Shown here piece after piece: positions 15,682 to 24,854 of a DNA stretch of 64,000 nt. Source of the DNA: Flavobacteriales bacterium UBA6051 (GTDB lineage Bacteria > Bacteroidota > Bacteroidia > Flavobacteriales_D > Crocinitomicaceae). The stretch lies in the NCBI GenBank assembly GCA_002427735.1, contig DIYP01000014.1, positions 248,001 through 312,000 on the forward strand, given 5' to 3'. The notes below the pieces were generated by a model, which did no database searches, was not told where the DNA came from, and was given only the letters and a program-made list of their open reading frames with translations. Every line of letters begins with the position of its first letter. Positions within the stretch are counted from its first letter, which is position 1. A program made the translations under genes and the position numbers.

Positions 15682-16740
15682 ATGGGGTCTTCCTTTGGGA
15701 CAATATTCAAACTAACTACATTTGGTGAATCGCATGGAGTAGCGATTGGTGGTGTAATTGATGGTGTTCCTGCGAATATTCCTATAGATATGGAAGCTGT
15801 TCAGGCAGAAATGGACCGGAGGAAACCGGGGCAATCTGCCATCGTTACTCAGCGTAAAGAATCAGATACTGTTCAATTTCTTTCAGGCATCTTTAACGGC
15901 AGAACTACTGGTGCACCAATAGGCTTTATCATTCCCAATGATGATCAGCGATCGAAAGACTATGATCACATTAAAGATGTCTATCGTCCCTCGCATGCCG
16001 ATTTCACTTATGAAAAAAAGTATGGGAATCGTGATTATCGAGGAGGAGGAAGATCTTCAGCGCGTGAAACAGCTTGTAGAGTAGTTGGTGGCGCAATCGC
16101 GAAACAGGTGCTTGAAAAGCAGGGAATAGATATTGTTGCTTATGTTGATCAAGTTGGGGAGGTTAAGTTGTCAGGAGCGGTCGATTACAATGAAATAGAG
16201 AATAACCCTGTTCGTTGTCCGAATGCAGTAGATGCTAAGCGCATGGAAACACTGATCAAAGATGTGCGTAAAGCCGGAGATACGATTGGTGGAAGTGTTA
16301 TTTGCGAGATTAATCATGTGCCGCCAGGTCTTGGTGAACCAGTCTTTGACCGATTGCATGCTGAATTAGGCAAAGCTATGCTCTCAATTAATGCCGTAAA
16401 AGGTTTTGAGTATGGAAGTGGTTTTGAGTGTATTTCCATGCGAGGATCAGAGCACAATGATCTTTTTAATGAGGATGGTAGCACAAAGACCAATAATTCA
16501 GGAGGAATACAGGGAGGAATTTCCAATGGGATGCCCATCAATTTCAGGGTCGCATTTAAGCCTGTTGCAACAATTGTTCAAGAACAAGAAACACTAAATC
16601 GAAAAGATGAAATAGTGAAGATGGAAGGAAAGGGCAGACATGACCCTTGTGTTGTTCCAAGAGCTGTTCCAATAGTTGAAGCAATGGCAGCTATGACCAT
16701 TCTTGATTTTTTCCTTCGGAATAAGACTGTCCAACTCTAG
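15682..16740 (+). CDS. aroC: Chorismate synthase
   Basis: It makes chorismate from EPSP with reduced FMN, the last step of the shikimate pathway. The 352-residue length is normal. Family signatures are GESHGVAIGGVIDGVPANI at the start, YRPSHADFTYEKKYG, GGGRSSARETACRVVGGAIA, NNSGGIQGGISNG and GRHDPCVVPRAVPIVEAM. It is 9 bp downstream of the phosphohexomutase gene and probably in the same transcript. Its TAG overlaps the stop codon of the convergent methyltransferase gene within the palindrome CTAG (16737-16740). Confidence 0.96.
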   Translation: MGSSFGTIFKLTTFGESHGVAIGGVIDGVPANIPIDMEAVQAEMDRRKPGQSAIVTQRKESDTVQFLSGIFNGRTTGAPIGFIIPNDDQRSKDYDHIKDVYRPSHADFTYEKKYGNRDYRGGGRSSARETACRVVGGAIAKQVLEKQGIDIVAYVDQVGEVKLSGAVDYNEIENNPVRCPNAVDAKRMETLIKDVRKAGDTIGGSVICEINHVPPGLGEPVFDRLHAELGKAMLSINAVKGFEYGSGFECISMRGSEHNDLFNEDGSTKTNNSGGIQGGISNGMPINFRVAFKPVATIVQEQETLNRKDEIVKMEGKGRHDPCVVPRAVPIVEAMAAMTILDFFLRNKTVQL

Positions 16741-17537
16741 GCGGGTGTTCCTAGAACATAGTAACCCATTTGTTTTCCATTAGAGCGTTTCGCTGGTGCA
16801 ACTTCCCAATGATAATTGTCATTCAAACCTTCCGTTAATTCTTCGAAGTCCGACAGTGCATAAATACGCGGAAGTGAGGCCTGACCATCCCATGCATAGA
16901 AAATGGGGATGACTGGAATGATATAGGTGAAAAACAACTGTTGGAAAGTCAAGGGACGAACAAACGGCGTCATTATGAGTACCATGATAATCAGTATCAG
17001 TAAAGAAACGGGCAAGAATAACCACCACGCAACAAGTGGTATTTTATTTTCCGCCATTTCATAAATGAGGATTGACTGCTTGCTGTCATGCGCTGATTTA
17101 AGAATCTTTCTTGCATATTCAGGAGGCATATGATGAAAACTATTCACCATCGTTTTTAATCCATCAGGAGCATTTTCCAGATGCGTCGCGTCAACAGAAT
17201 TTTCATGATATTCAAGCATTGGATTGTCCAATTCTTTGATCATCTTAATGGCCTCTTTATTAGGATACAGGTCAGTCAATATCATTTTGATTTGCGCACT
17301 ATTATCATCGCGTCCTAGCGCTTCCACAACCTGCGGCATCGAGCCTCCAGCTCCTGATCCCAAATCCACAATTTGCTCAGCCTTGGATTTATGCAAAGCC
17401 TTTTTTATAAGTCCAGCCAGCAAATCACCCATTCCCATCCATTTATGAATAACAGCAATGAGCTTTGTTAAAGCTATACGCATAGAATCAGGGAACCATT
17501 TTTGATCTTCGAATTCGAATAATTGCACACGTTTCAT
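16737..17537 (-). CDS. Class I SAM-dependent methyltransferase with a membrane-hairpin insertion
   Basis: The 266-residue product has a Rossmann methyltransferase core: IVDLGSGAGGSMPQVVEAL is motif I, MILTDLYPN fits motif II, and GLKTMVNSFHHMPPEYA fits the post-II/IV region. Unusually, two hydrophobic segments follow (VAWWLFLPVSLLILIIMVLI and FFTYIIPVIPIFYAW, about residues 170-220), before the chain returns to a soluble C-terminus. It is therefore probably attached to the inner membrane and could act on a lipid or quinone-like substrate (inference). The substrate is not identified. It stands alone, convergent with aroC and divergent from the DUF4293 gene. Confidence 0.75.
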   Translation of the reverse strand: MKRVQLFEFEDQKWFPDSMRIALTKLIAVIHKWMGMGDLLAGLIKKALHKSKAEQIVDLGSGAGGSMPQVVEALGRDDNSAQIKMILTDLYPNKEAIKMIKELDNPMLEYHENSVDATHLENAPDGLKTMVNSFHHMPPEYARKILKSAHDSKQSILIYEMAENKIPLVAWWLFLPVSLLILIIMVLIMTPFVRPLTFQQLFFTYIIPVIPIFYAWDGQASLPRIYALSDFEELTEGLNDNYHWEVAPAKRSNGKQMGYYVLGTPA

Positions 17538-17597
17538 ACCATTAAATTTAGCGTTAATTAATGAATGATCTTTCTATCTTTCGGCTAATATTTCAAC

Positions 17598-17605
17598 TAT
17601 CTTTA
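17598..17605 (+). promoter_or_regulatory. -7-like element for the DUF4293 gene
   Basis: TATCTTTA is one base from TAnnTTTG and lies 17 bp before the ATG at 17623, in the 85-bp divergent gap. Confidence 0.35.
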
Positions 17606-17622
17606 CGGCAAAGATTTTTCTT

Positions 17623-18096
17623 ATGATTCAACGCATCCAAACAGTTTATTTAGCGATTGCTATTATCTTATTATCCATCGTTACAGTGGGCAGTACTTTG
17701 TTTAGTTATGTTACTGAAACAGTGCGTTTCTCATTTAGTTCTTATGGAATTACGAAATATAGTGCTGATGGGAGTTTTGTGAGTCAAAATCACTTTCCAA
17801 TGTATATCGGATTGATTGCACTAATACTGTTATGCTTTCTTTGTTTAATGTCATATAAAAACCTTGATCGTCAGTTTAAACTTGGACGTACGGTGTTTTA
17901 CCTTTATTTTCTAATGGTTGTCTCATTGGTCATTTTAAGTATTTATGGAAATGCCTTGATTGACGCTGAAGGAGCAAAACGCGAACTTGGTTTAGGGTTT
18001 TATCTTTTCGTAGCCGGGTTTCCATTTACGTTTCTTGCCAATACAGGCATTAAGCGAGACAAAAACTTGTTGAAGTCATTGGATAGACTGCGCTAG
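17623..18096 (+). CDS. DUF4293 family membrane protein
   Basis: A 157-residue protein beginning MIQRIQTVYL, the signature start of the Bacteroidota family DUF4293. It has four hydrophobic segments (about residues 7-28, 63-80, 91-108, 125-145) and a short basic C-terminus. The function of the family is unknown. The next gene, an ABC-F ATPase, starts 3 bp after its stop, so they share a transcript. Confidence 0.85.
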   Translation: MIQRIQTVYLAIAIILLSIVTVGSTLFSYVTETVRFSFSSYGITKYSADGSFVSQNHFPMYIGLIALILLCFLCLMSYKNLDRQFKLGRTVFYLYFLMVVSLVILSIYGNALIDAEGAKRELGLGFYLFVAGFPFTFLANTGIKRDKNLLKSLDRLR

Positions 18097-18099
18097 ACA

Positions 18100-19959
18100 A
18101 TGAATTACCTTTCCATAGAGAACCTCACAAAATCCTTTGGTGATCGGATCATCTTTGAAGATCTGACGTTCGGTATTGAACAAGGTCAGAAAGTAGCAAT
18201 TGTGGCAAAAAATGGAAGTGGAAAAACAACACTACTCCGTTGCTTGTTGGAACAGGAACCATATGATGAAGGGCGGATTGTTTTCAGAAAAGATATTCGA
18301 GTAGCTTTCATGGAACAGTCAGAATCGCTTGTTTCGACGAACACTATTCTGGAAGAAGTTTTTTCGCACGACTTGCCGGAGTTAAAGGCAGTAAAGGCGT
18401 ATAATCATGCAATGCGCAAAGAGGATGAAGAGTTAATAAAAGCCTCTTTTGAGAAAATAACTGAACTGAATGCTTGGGATATTGAGGTGAAAGTAAATCA
18501 AATCCTTTCTGTACTGAAGCTCGAAGACACGAATAAGCTTATTGAGAATCTTTCCGGTGGACAAAAGAAGCGAGTAGCACTTGCGAAAGTATTGATTGCT
18601 GAACCTGATTTTTTGATTCTTGATGAGCCGACAAACCATTTAGATCTGGATATGATTGAATGGTTGGAAGAGTACCTCTCAAAATCTTCTTCGACTATCT
18701 TGATGGTTACCCACGATAGATATTTTTTAGAGGTTGTATGCGATACAATTCTTGAATTAGAGAACAAGACCATTTATAAATACAAGGGGAATTTCTCTTA
18801 TTTCCTTGAAAAGAAGGCTGAGCGCGAAGAACAGCACATTGCGACTGTTACAAAGGCAAAGAATCAGTTTAGAAAAGAACTGGACTGGATGCGCCGTCAA
18901 CCTAAAGCGCGAGGGACAAAACAAAAAGCACGTATCGAGGCATTCTATGATACGAAGAAAGTAGCTAAACAGCGCCTTGATAAAGATGAGTTAGAGATTC
19001 CCGTAAAAATGGAGAGGTTGGGGACCAAAATTCTGGAAATCCATCATTTGGGTAAAGCATTTGGTTCTACGAAGATTCTCAATGATTTTTCCTACACATT
19101 CAAACGTCAGGAACGACTGGGTATTGTAGGGAACAATGGAACGGGAAAAACAACTTTCCTGAATATGATTCTTGGCAAGGAGCCTGTTGATAAAGGCAAG
19201 ATTGTAACAGGAGAAACTGTTGTGTTTGGTTATTATAATCAGGAATTACTGGTGTGCGATGATGATACGAAAGTCATTGATGTTATTCGAGATATTGCGG
19301 AATACATTCCATTGGAAAAGGGAAGGCAAATGTCTGCTGCTCAGTTTTTAGAAAAGTTTCTTTTTCCTCGCGATATGCACTATAACTTCGTTCATAAGTT
19401 AAGTGGGGGAGAGAAGCGAAGGTTGAAACTCATGACAGTTTTAATGAGTAATCCTAATTTCTTGATTCTCGATGAGCCTACAAATGATTTGGACATCTTC
19501 GTGATGAGTGTCTTAGAGGATTACCTTCGAAGTTTCCAGGGATGCTTGATTGTCGTAAGTCATGATCGTTATTTCATGGATAAAATGGTTGACCACCTGT
19601 TCGTTTTTGATGGTGACGGAGAAATCAAGGATATTCTTGGCAATTACAGCATTTATCGGAAACAAAAAAGTGATAGAGAACGCGCCATTAAAAAGGCAGA
19701 ACCTAAAGCGGAAAGCGCTCCGGTAGTCAAGGAACAAAAAGAAAAGAAAAAGCTTTCTTACAAGGAAAAAACAGAGTTTGATAACCTTGAAAAAGAGTTG
19801 GAAGAGTTAGAGGAGGAGAAGCAAAAACTTACGGCTATTTTATCGAATGGAGAAGCTTCATCAGAAGAGCTCATGAAGGCTGGTGAGCGCTTAGCAACTG
19901 TGGTGAAAGATCTAGACACAAAAACAGATCGCTGGTTAGAGCTTTCTGAATATGTCTAA
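18100..19959 (+). CDS. ABC-F family ATPase (Uup-like)
   Basis: The 619-residue soluble protein has two ATP-binding cassettes and no membrane segment. Cassette 1 has AKNGSGKTTL, LSGGQKKRVALAKVLI and FLILDEPTNHLD. Cassette 2 has GNNGTGKTTF, LSGGEKRRLKLMTVLM and FLILDEPTNDLD. The linker is basic (RRQPKARGTKQKARIEAF), as in ribosome-acting ABC-F proteins, and the C-terminus ends in a charged coiled coil (about 540-615), as in Uup. ABC-F proteins work on stalled ribosomes; Uup also affects transposon excision in E. coli. A resistance-type role is possible but nothing shows it. Its stop overlaps the convergent acetyltransferase gene by 4 bp. Confidence 0.92.
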   Translation: MNYLSIENLTKSFGDRIIFEDLTFGIEQGQKVAIVAKNGSGKTTLLRCLLEQEPYDEGRIVFRKDIRVAFMEQSESLVSTNTILEEVFSHDLPELKAVKAYNHAMRKEDEELIKASFEKITELNAWDIEVKVNQILSVLKLEDTNKLIENLSGGQKKRVALAKVLIAEPDFLILDEPTNHLDLDMIEWLEEYLSKSSSTILMVTHDRYFLEVVCDTILELENKTIYKYKGNFSYFLEKKAEREEQHIATVTKAKNQFRKELDWMRRQPKARGTKQKARIEAFYDTKKVAKQRLDKDELEIPVKMERLGTKILEIHHLGKAFGSTKILNDFSYTFKRQERLGIVGNNGTGKTTFLNMILGKEPVDKGKIVTGETVVFGYYNQELLVCDDDTKVIDVIRDIAEYIPLEKGRQMSAAQFLEKFLFPRDMHYNFVHKLSGGEKRRLKLMTVLMSNPNFLILDEPTNDLDIFVMSVLEDYLRSFQGCLIVVSHDRYFMDKMVDHLFVFDGDGEIKDILGNYSIYRKQKSDRERAIKKAEPKAESAPVVKEQKEKKKLSYKEKTEFDNLEKELEELEEEKQKLTAILSNGEASSEELMKAGERLATVVKDLDTKTDRWLELSEYV

Positions 19960-20513
19960 TTATTATCGTTGATTTCCGCCCATTCTTTTCTTAAGAGGCC
20001 AAATACAGCTGAATCCTCGTGAATACCATCTTTTAAGTAGTGTTCCCGTAAACAACCTTCAGCCGTGAAACCAAATTTTTGAGCGAGTTTAAGAGAGGCA
20101 ATGTTTTTTGGACTGATAAAGGCTTCAACACGATGTAATTGCATCTCTTCAAACCCAAATCTAAGAACAACTTGCATGGCTTCAGTCATGAGTCCTTTCA
20201 ACTTGTATTGTTCCTCATTTAAACCATATCCAATTTCAGCTCTGGCATGATCTTTATACCATGTATGGTATCCGCACCAGCCAATAACGTTTTTTGTTTC
20301 TTTGTCAATCAGCTGAAAATAAAGAATTGACCGATTGAATGTTTCCAGACCGCTCTTGTACCGCTTTTGTTCAGTTTCCAAACCTTCTGAGTCTGAATGG
20401 CCAAAAAAGGAAATCGCTTCCTCAGTCGAATAGTTTTCAATGACGTATGCGTGCACCTCTGGAGTAACTTTCCGCAGTAAGAGTCGTTTTGTATGCAGTT
20501 CTTGAAATGTCAT
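19956..20513 (-). CDS. GNAT acetyltransferase, RimJ/RimL type
   Basis: The 185-residue product starts with TKRLLLRKVTPE, the typical RimJ/RimL N-terminus, and has the acetyl-CoA region EIGYGLNEEQYKLKGLMTEAMQVV followed by RVEAFISPKNIASLKLAQKFGF. These enzymes acetylate protein N-termini or small molecules; the substrate here is unknown. Its ATG overlaps the stop of the upstream GNAT gene (ATGA at 20510-20513), so the two acetyltransferases are co-translated. Confidence 0.88.
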   Translation of the reverse strand: MTFQELHTKRLLLRKVTPEVHAYVIENYSTEEAISFFGHSDSEGLETEQKRYKSGLETFNRSILYFQLIDKETKNVIGWCGYHTWYKDHARAEIGYGLNEEQYKLKGLMTEAMQVVLRFGFEEMQLHRVEAFISPKNIASLKLAQKFGFTAEGCLREHYLKDGIHEDSAVFGLLRKEWAEINDNN

Positions 20514-20968
20514 TGGAGCGTTACTCTTTTACGGAAACAAAAACTGGTCAAAACATCTTCATATTGCCCGTAATTTGGAATACGTTCGTAGCCTTTTTTC
20601 TTGTAAAGTGAAATAGCTTCTGGCTGATTGACACCTGTTTCAAGAAGACAATATGCATAGCCAAGCTCTGCGGTCCAAGATTCTAGTTCTTTCAGTATCC
20701 TTGAAGCAATTCCCTTACCTCTAGAATCAGCATGTGTGAACATACGTTTTAGCTCCATGTGCTCCGTGTCAAAATGATTGATAGCACCACAGCCAACGGG
20801 CACATTTTTATGGTAAGCAACAATAATGTTTTTTAAATGATTGATGCCATTGAATTGATGATAGAAGTCGTGGTCATCTCCATCTCTTATAGCTAACTCA
20901 GCATCCAACAATTTCACAAGTCTTTTAAAATCTTCGTTCGATGCAGATACCCGTTCAACGGTAATCAT
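20510..20968 (-). CDS. GNAT family N-acetyltransferase
   Basis: A 152-residue GNAT protein. GCGAINHFDTEHMELKRMFT, ADSRGKGIASRILKELESW (the Q/RxxGxG/A acetyl-CoA loop) and CLLETGVNQPEAISLYKKKGY are typical motifs, and the arrangement resembles the small YjaB/PaiA-like members. Substrate unknown. It is the first of a two-gene acetyltransferase unit. Confidence 0.88.
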   Translation of the reverse strand: MITVERVSASNEDFKRLVKLLDAELAIRDGDDHDFYHQFNGINHLKNIIVAYHKNVPVGCGAINHFDTEHMELKRMFTHADSRGKGIASRILKELESWTAELGYAYCLLETGVNQPEAISLYKKKGYERIPNYGQYEDVLTSFCFRKRVTLQ

Positions 20969-20997
20969 GTTTATTTTTTAATGAGTGTAGAAAACGT

Positions 20998-21576
20998 TTA
21001 CTCGGAGTAGGGCGATGCATAAGCTGTTTGAAAGCTCTGCCAATCAGTTGTTTTATAAGCTCCTGATCCGAAATATCTTAGTATTGGATGAATGTCTTGA
21101 GCTGATTTAAATCCGGGAATCGTTTGAATAAGGTTTCCCTCATCACTCATATAAGCAATACTCGGATAACTCATCTTTCCGTTCATTAGTTGTGCTGCCA
21201 ACTCGTGATATCCGCGTCGACCTTCGGGAACGAACTTGAACGTTCTCTCCCCGACAGTAATGTCACGTTTCGCTTCCGCGTCAAACTTGATGGCGTAAAA
21301 ATTCTTGTTGATTTCGCTTACTACATGTGGATCATGAAATGTAGTAGCATCCATTCGCTTACACCATCCACACCAGTCTGTATAAATATCTATGATCCAA
21401 TATCTTGGCTCTTCTTTGTGGCGTTCCATCGCTTCTTCAATACTGATCCACTCTATTTTCTCACCTCCTTCGTTTACAACTTCCGATGGCATCTGAGCTT
21501 CAGCATAATTTGAAAGACTCCATAACCCCACGACAACCGCGGTAATAACAAGCAAAACAATACCAGACTTCTTCAT
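20998..21576 (-). CDS. Secreted thioredoxin-like protein (WCGWCK)
   Basis: The 192-residue product has an N-terminal signal or anchor (KKSGIVLLVITAVVVGLWSL, then AEAQ) and a thioredoxin domain with WCGWCK at about residues 74-79 and a cis-Pro in SYPSIAYMS. The ATG at 21576 is preferred to the upstream in-frame start at 21612, because it puts the signal sequence at the N-terminus. It probably reduces or isomerises disulfides outside the cytoplasm, and resembles the Thioredoxin_7/DUF255 type. Partner unknown. It is 29 bp from the GNAT pair and could be co-transcribed. Confidence 0.85.
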   Translation of the reverse strand: MKKSGIVLLVITAVVVGLWSLSNYAEAQMPSEVVNEGGEKIEWISIEEAMERHKEEPRYWIIDIYTDWCGWCKRMDATTFHDPHVVSEINKNFYAIKFDAEAKRDITVGERTFKFVPEGRRGYHELAAQLMNGKMSYPSIAYMSDEGNLIQTIPGFKSAQDIHPILRYFGSGAYKTTDWQSFQTAYASPYSE

Positions 21577-21673
21577 ATCTTTAAAATTAGTGACAACGCA
21601 TGAACTTACCAAATCTCATGCCTTATAGAAAACGCTTTGTTTTAAAGCTTTAGTCGCATGTTTTTAGACTTAC

Positions 21674-24600
21674 TTACAGCAATCCAGTGATGTTGAGAGG
21701 TGATCTAAAGAGATTGAATTTCATGGAAAAACGAATGCGTGAAGCATAATTGTTATCGCTAAAAGAGTTCTCAAGGTTCTGACTCATCCATACAGGGAAA
21801 TAGACTCCGAAAATATCCCGCATGCGAAGCGCTACTCCAATGTTAGTGGCTGTGCTCATTGGAATGGCTGTGCCGGTGACCGGATCGAAACCATTCCAGA
21901 AAGCGCCAACATCTGCAAAGATGCCAAACACTCCGGGTTTTAACGGTAATTGAACATAAAGGTTGGCAGTTGTCATAAGGTCTGAAGTTGTTCCATAAGT
22001 GCTCGCACTTTTGAATCCTCCCATATTCTCTAAACGTTGTTGAGACCATATGCCGGCGCTGTTATTTCGACCAAAGTAGTATTCATCAACAAAAAGGTCC
22101 TGTCGTCCATCACTACCAGAAAGTGACATTGAATATTGGTATCCGGAAGCATCTTTAGCAAAATTCTTCAGGTACTGCTTTCCCACAAAACCTCGGATTG
22201 AAATCCAACCCTTTGAAGCGTTTCCTGAGTTCTTTCTATTCTTTTTTGACCATGGACGTCCTTCTTCTTTTTTATACCGGTAGCTATACTCAACTTCAAG
22301 CATGACTCTCGCCATTTCATCTGCGCTATTGATATTGTTGAAGTATTCGTTGCGAAGGTTCAGGTGAATCTTATGATCTCGTTTTTTGAAATCATAATTA
22401 TATTCAGCATATGCTCCTGCATGTTCAATATGGGTTGGACCAAACTGATCCTTGCGATAGATGGTTTGAAGACGAATGTATTGATGGATCGGTGAATCGT
22501 TTTTTCGGTTTCCTAATTTAGCCATCCAGTAGGGAGCTAAACTGACAAAATAAGAGTCATTGAATCGATAAGTGGTATCATGTTTAAAGGACTTAATAGA
22601 AATCCCGACGCGTGAGAGTTTTAGGTGTTTTTTAGGTAAGGAAGAAATACTTACTTCTGCAATGCCCGAAGCCATTCTTCTGCCAAAAGAATAGTAAGGC
22701 ATGAAGAGGTAATTGACTTTGCTGTATGGTGCGCTGTAATTGTGAATTCCTAAGCCCAACATAAACTTATCGTAGTAGTTACCACCAACGATTGGTGTCC
22801 AAAAGATATTCGTACGGTCTTTTTCATTGTCCCCGAAGAAGAACTCGAAAGCAGGTTTTTCGTATTTGCCAAATATCCCTTTCTTTTTCCAGCTGTTGTT
22901 CTGTCTATTCATTTCCGGAATATCATTTCCCGGATCGATTTCAATAGTGCTTAAATCTTTTGTGAAATGTAGTGTTGTCTTTTTTTGATCTGGTGTCGTC
23001 CAATAACGCTCAACAATTGAATCGGCTGATAAAGCAGCCACTTCAATAGGTCCATTCACTTGTCCCGTGTTTTTTACCGTGACATCATAGCCACCGTCAC
23101 GCTTTTTAACACTTTTCAATTTGAAGTCAATATGATTCGTAGTTTGGATAAGGTCATCAAATAACCACGATAAATTGCGCTCAGACACTTCCTCAAATAC
23201 TTCGCGTAGGTCTTCAGGCTGTGGGTGTTTAAACTCCCATCTACTATAGTACGCCTGCATACACTTATCGAAAAGGTCTTCACCTAAATAGTCTTTCAGG
23301 TAGAAAAAGACCAAGCCCGTTTTTTGATACATCACAATTCCGTAGTTGAGCGAAGAGAAATTATTCGAGTGCGTTTCAATAGGTTGGTCTTCTCCTAATC
23401 CCGCAACTGCTCTAAAACTCATATCATTCAAATCATGATGACTCAAGTCATTCAAGTGAAATCTCCCATTCAAAGCCAAGTCTGAAAGTGCAGTATTATT
23501 GGGATACTTCGTTTGCATATATCGAACTTCATTCAGTGTATTCAGACCTTCGTCCATCCATCCGTGTACGCGTTCATTTGTCCCCAGTTGTCCATAAAAC
23601 CAATTGTGTCCAACCTCATGAACAATAACAACTTCAAGGTCATAGGAGCTCGTAGCATTTCCAATGACGGTAACATTTGGATATTCCATGCCTCCACCAG
23701 CGCTTATAGTTCCGTCTACTGCCGTCACCTGATCATACGGGTAATCTCCGTTCCAAAGAGAATAGTAGTGAATCGCATCATTCAGATATTCAATCGCATC
23801 TTTCCAAAGTCCATCATTTTTAGGTGTGAACATAGCCCAACTCGTTACTTTTCTCCCTGAATGTGGTAGTATTATTTCGCCTTTTAATACTTCAAAACGC
23901 TTATCTGCAAACCAGGCAAAGTCATGGACATTCTTTTGTGTAAATCGAATGGTTTTGAGTGTGTCATTTGAAGGAGGAGTATAGTTAGGTAAGGCATCCT
24001 TGGGTTTAGGGCTGTCGATATTTTTGGAGATTCTGTCAGCTGTTTCATTTGCACGCTCATTAAGAAAATCAATTTCACTTTGGGTTTGTAAATCACCGGT
24101 TGCTCCAACGACATAATTCTTTGGAAGTGTTATCGAAACGTCAAATGTCCCATACTCTGAATAAAACTCTCCTTGATTCAAGTAGGGCATGTGGTGCCAA
24201 CCATCCTTGTCGTATACCGCAGGTTTAGGATACCATTGCGTAATCTGGTAGGATTGCCCGATATGCCCAAGTCTTGAAATAGCCCCAGAGGGAAGCTGAA
24301 CAAAAAAAGGTGTAGATACGGTAATGTTCTCACCAGGTTTTAATGGTTGGGGAAGTTCCAGTATCACAATGTCTTCGTGATGATGAAAGTGCCAATTCAC
24401 TTGTTTGTCATTCACTTTGAAATTTAAGGAATCAATAAAACCACGTTTTTCATCAGGGCCGAACCTGAGAATTCCGTCTCCATCACCATGAGCATATTGC
24501 TGTTTCGCTAATGCAGTATTTTTGTTTTTGTAGGCATTGGGCCAAACATGTACATAGATTCTAGAAAGATTATCTGAACTATTGTTAGTATAGGTAAATG

Positions 24601-24733
24601 TTTCGAAACCGTTAAGTGTATGGTCCTTGTCATTGAGTGAAACATTGATCTTGTAGTCTACTTGTTGTTGCCAATAGGTTTGACCATATGCTAAAAACGA
24701 GCTGATAAATAACAGTGTGGAAATGAACTTCAT
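21674..24733 (-). CDS. M1-family zinc metallopeptidase fused to a C-terminal outer-membrane beta-barrel
   Basis: The 1019-residue protein begins with a signal peptide (LLFISSFLAYGQ). Residues ~25-560 form an M1 peptidase: the exopeptidase-like motif GGMEYPNVT, then HEVGHNWFYGQLGTNE with the third zinc ligand in WMDEGLN. After a short Ig-like linker (about 550-620), residues ~640-1019 are alternating amphipathic beta-strands with many aromatic residues, as in an outer-membrane barrel, ending in RIRFSMKFNLFRSPL. The barrel would hold the peptidase at the cell surface or the periplasmic face. M1 enzymes are mostly aminopeptidases; substrate is unknown. A TATCTTTA -7-like element lies at 24753-24760 (minus). 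Confidence 0.88.
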   Translation of the reverse strand: MKFISTLLFISSFLAYGQTYWQQQVDYKINVSLNDKDHTLNGFETFTYTNNSSDNLSRIYVHVWPNAYKNKNTALAKQQYAHGDGDGILRFGPDEKRGFIDSLNFKVNDKQVNWHFHHHEDIVILELPQPLKPGENITVSTPFFVQLPSGAISRLGHIGQSYQITQWYPKPAVYDKDGWHHMPYLNQGEFYSEYGTFDVSITLPKNYVVGATGDLQTQSEIDFLNERANETADRISKNIDSPKPKDALPNYTPPSNDTLKTIRFTQKNVHDFAWFADKRFEVLKGEIILPHSGRKVTSWAMFTPKNDGLWKDAIEYLNDAIHYYSLWNGDYPYDQVTAVDGTISAGGGMEYPNVTVIGNATSSYDLEVVIVHEVGHNWFYGQLGTNERVHGWMDEGLNTLNEVRYMQTKYPNNTALSDLALNGRFHLNDLSHHDLNDMSFRAVAGLGEDQPIETHSNNFSSLNYGIVMYQKTGLVFFYLKDYLGEDLFDKCMQAYYSRWEFKHPQPEDLREVFEEVSERNLSWLFDDLIQTTNHIDFKLKSVKKRDGGYDVTVKNTGQVNGPIEVAALSADSIVERYWTTPDQKKTTLHFTKDLSTIEIDPGNDIPEMNRQNNSWKKKGIFGKYEKPAFEFFFGDNEKDRTNIFWTPIVGGNYYDKFMLGLGIHNYSAPYSKVNYLFMPYYSFGRRMASGIAEVSISSLPKKHLKLSRVGISIKSFKHDTTYRFNDSYFVSLAPYWMAKLGNRKNDSPIHQYIRLQTIYRKDQFGPTHIEHAGAYAEYNYDFKKRDHKIHLNLRNEYFNNINSADEMARVMLEVEYSYRYKKEEGRPWSKKNRKNSGNASKGWISIRGFVGKQYLKNFAKDASGYQYSMSLSGSDGRQDLFVDEYYFGRNNSAGIWSQQRLENMGGFKSASTYGTTSDLMTTANLYVQLPLKPGVFGIFADVGAFWNGFDPVTGTAIPMSTATNIGVALRMRDIFGVYFPVWMSQNLENSFSDNNYASRIRFSMKFNLFRSPLNITGLL

Positions 24734-24810
24734 GTACTCAAATTAAGTTGGTTAAAGATAGTTTTTTCCCTTCAGCGAGTATAACATGTTACAACTCAAT
24801 AGAAACAAAA

Positions 24811-24836
24811 AAAGCCGACACAAAAGTGCCGGCTTT
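24811..24836 (-). terminator. Terminator of the lamin-tail gene
   Basis: AAAGCCGACAC and GTGCCGGCTTT pair around a four-base loop with one mismatch; on the minus strand a T-run follows (24804-24810). It sits 19 bp past the stop of the 24855-27722 gene. Confidence 0.8.
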
Positions 24837-24854
24837 CCATTATAAGTTAGTTCG

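Noticed and set aside
16737..16740. Stop codons of aroC and the methyltransferase overlapping in CTAG as a regulatory feature
   Set aside because: Four-base convergent overlaps are common in compact genomes and recur here (for example 19956-19959 and 62697-62700); nothing suggests regulation.
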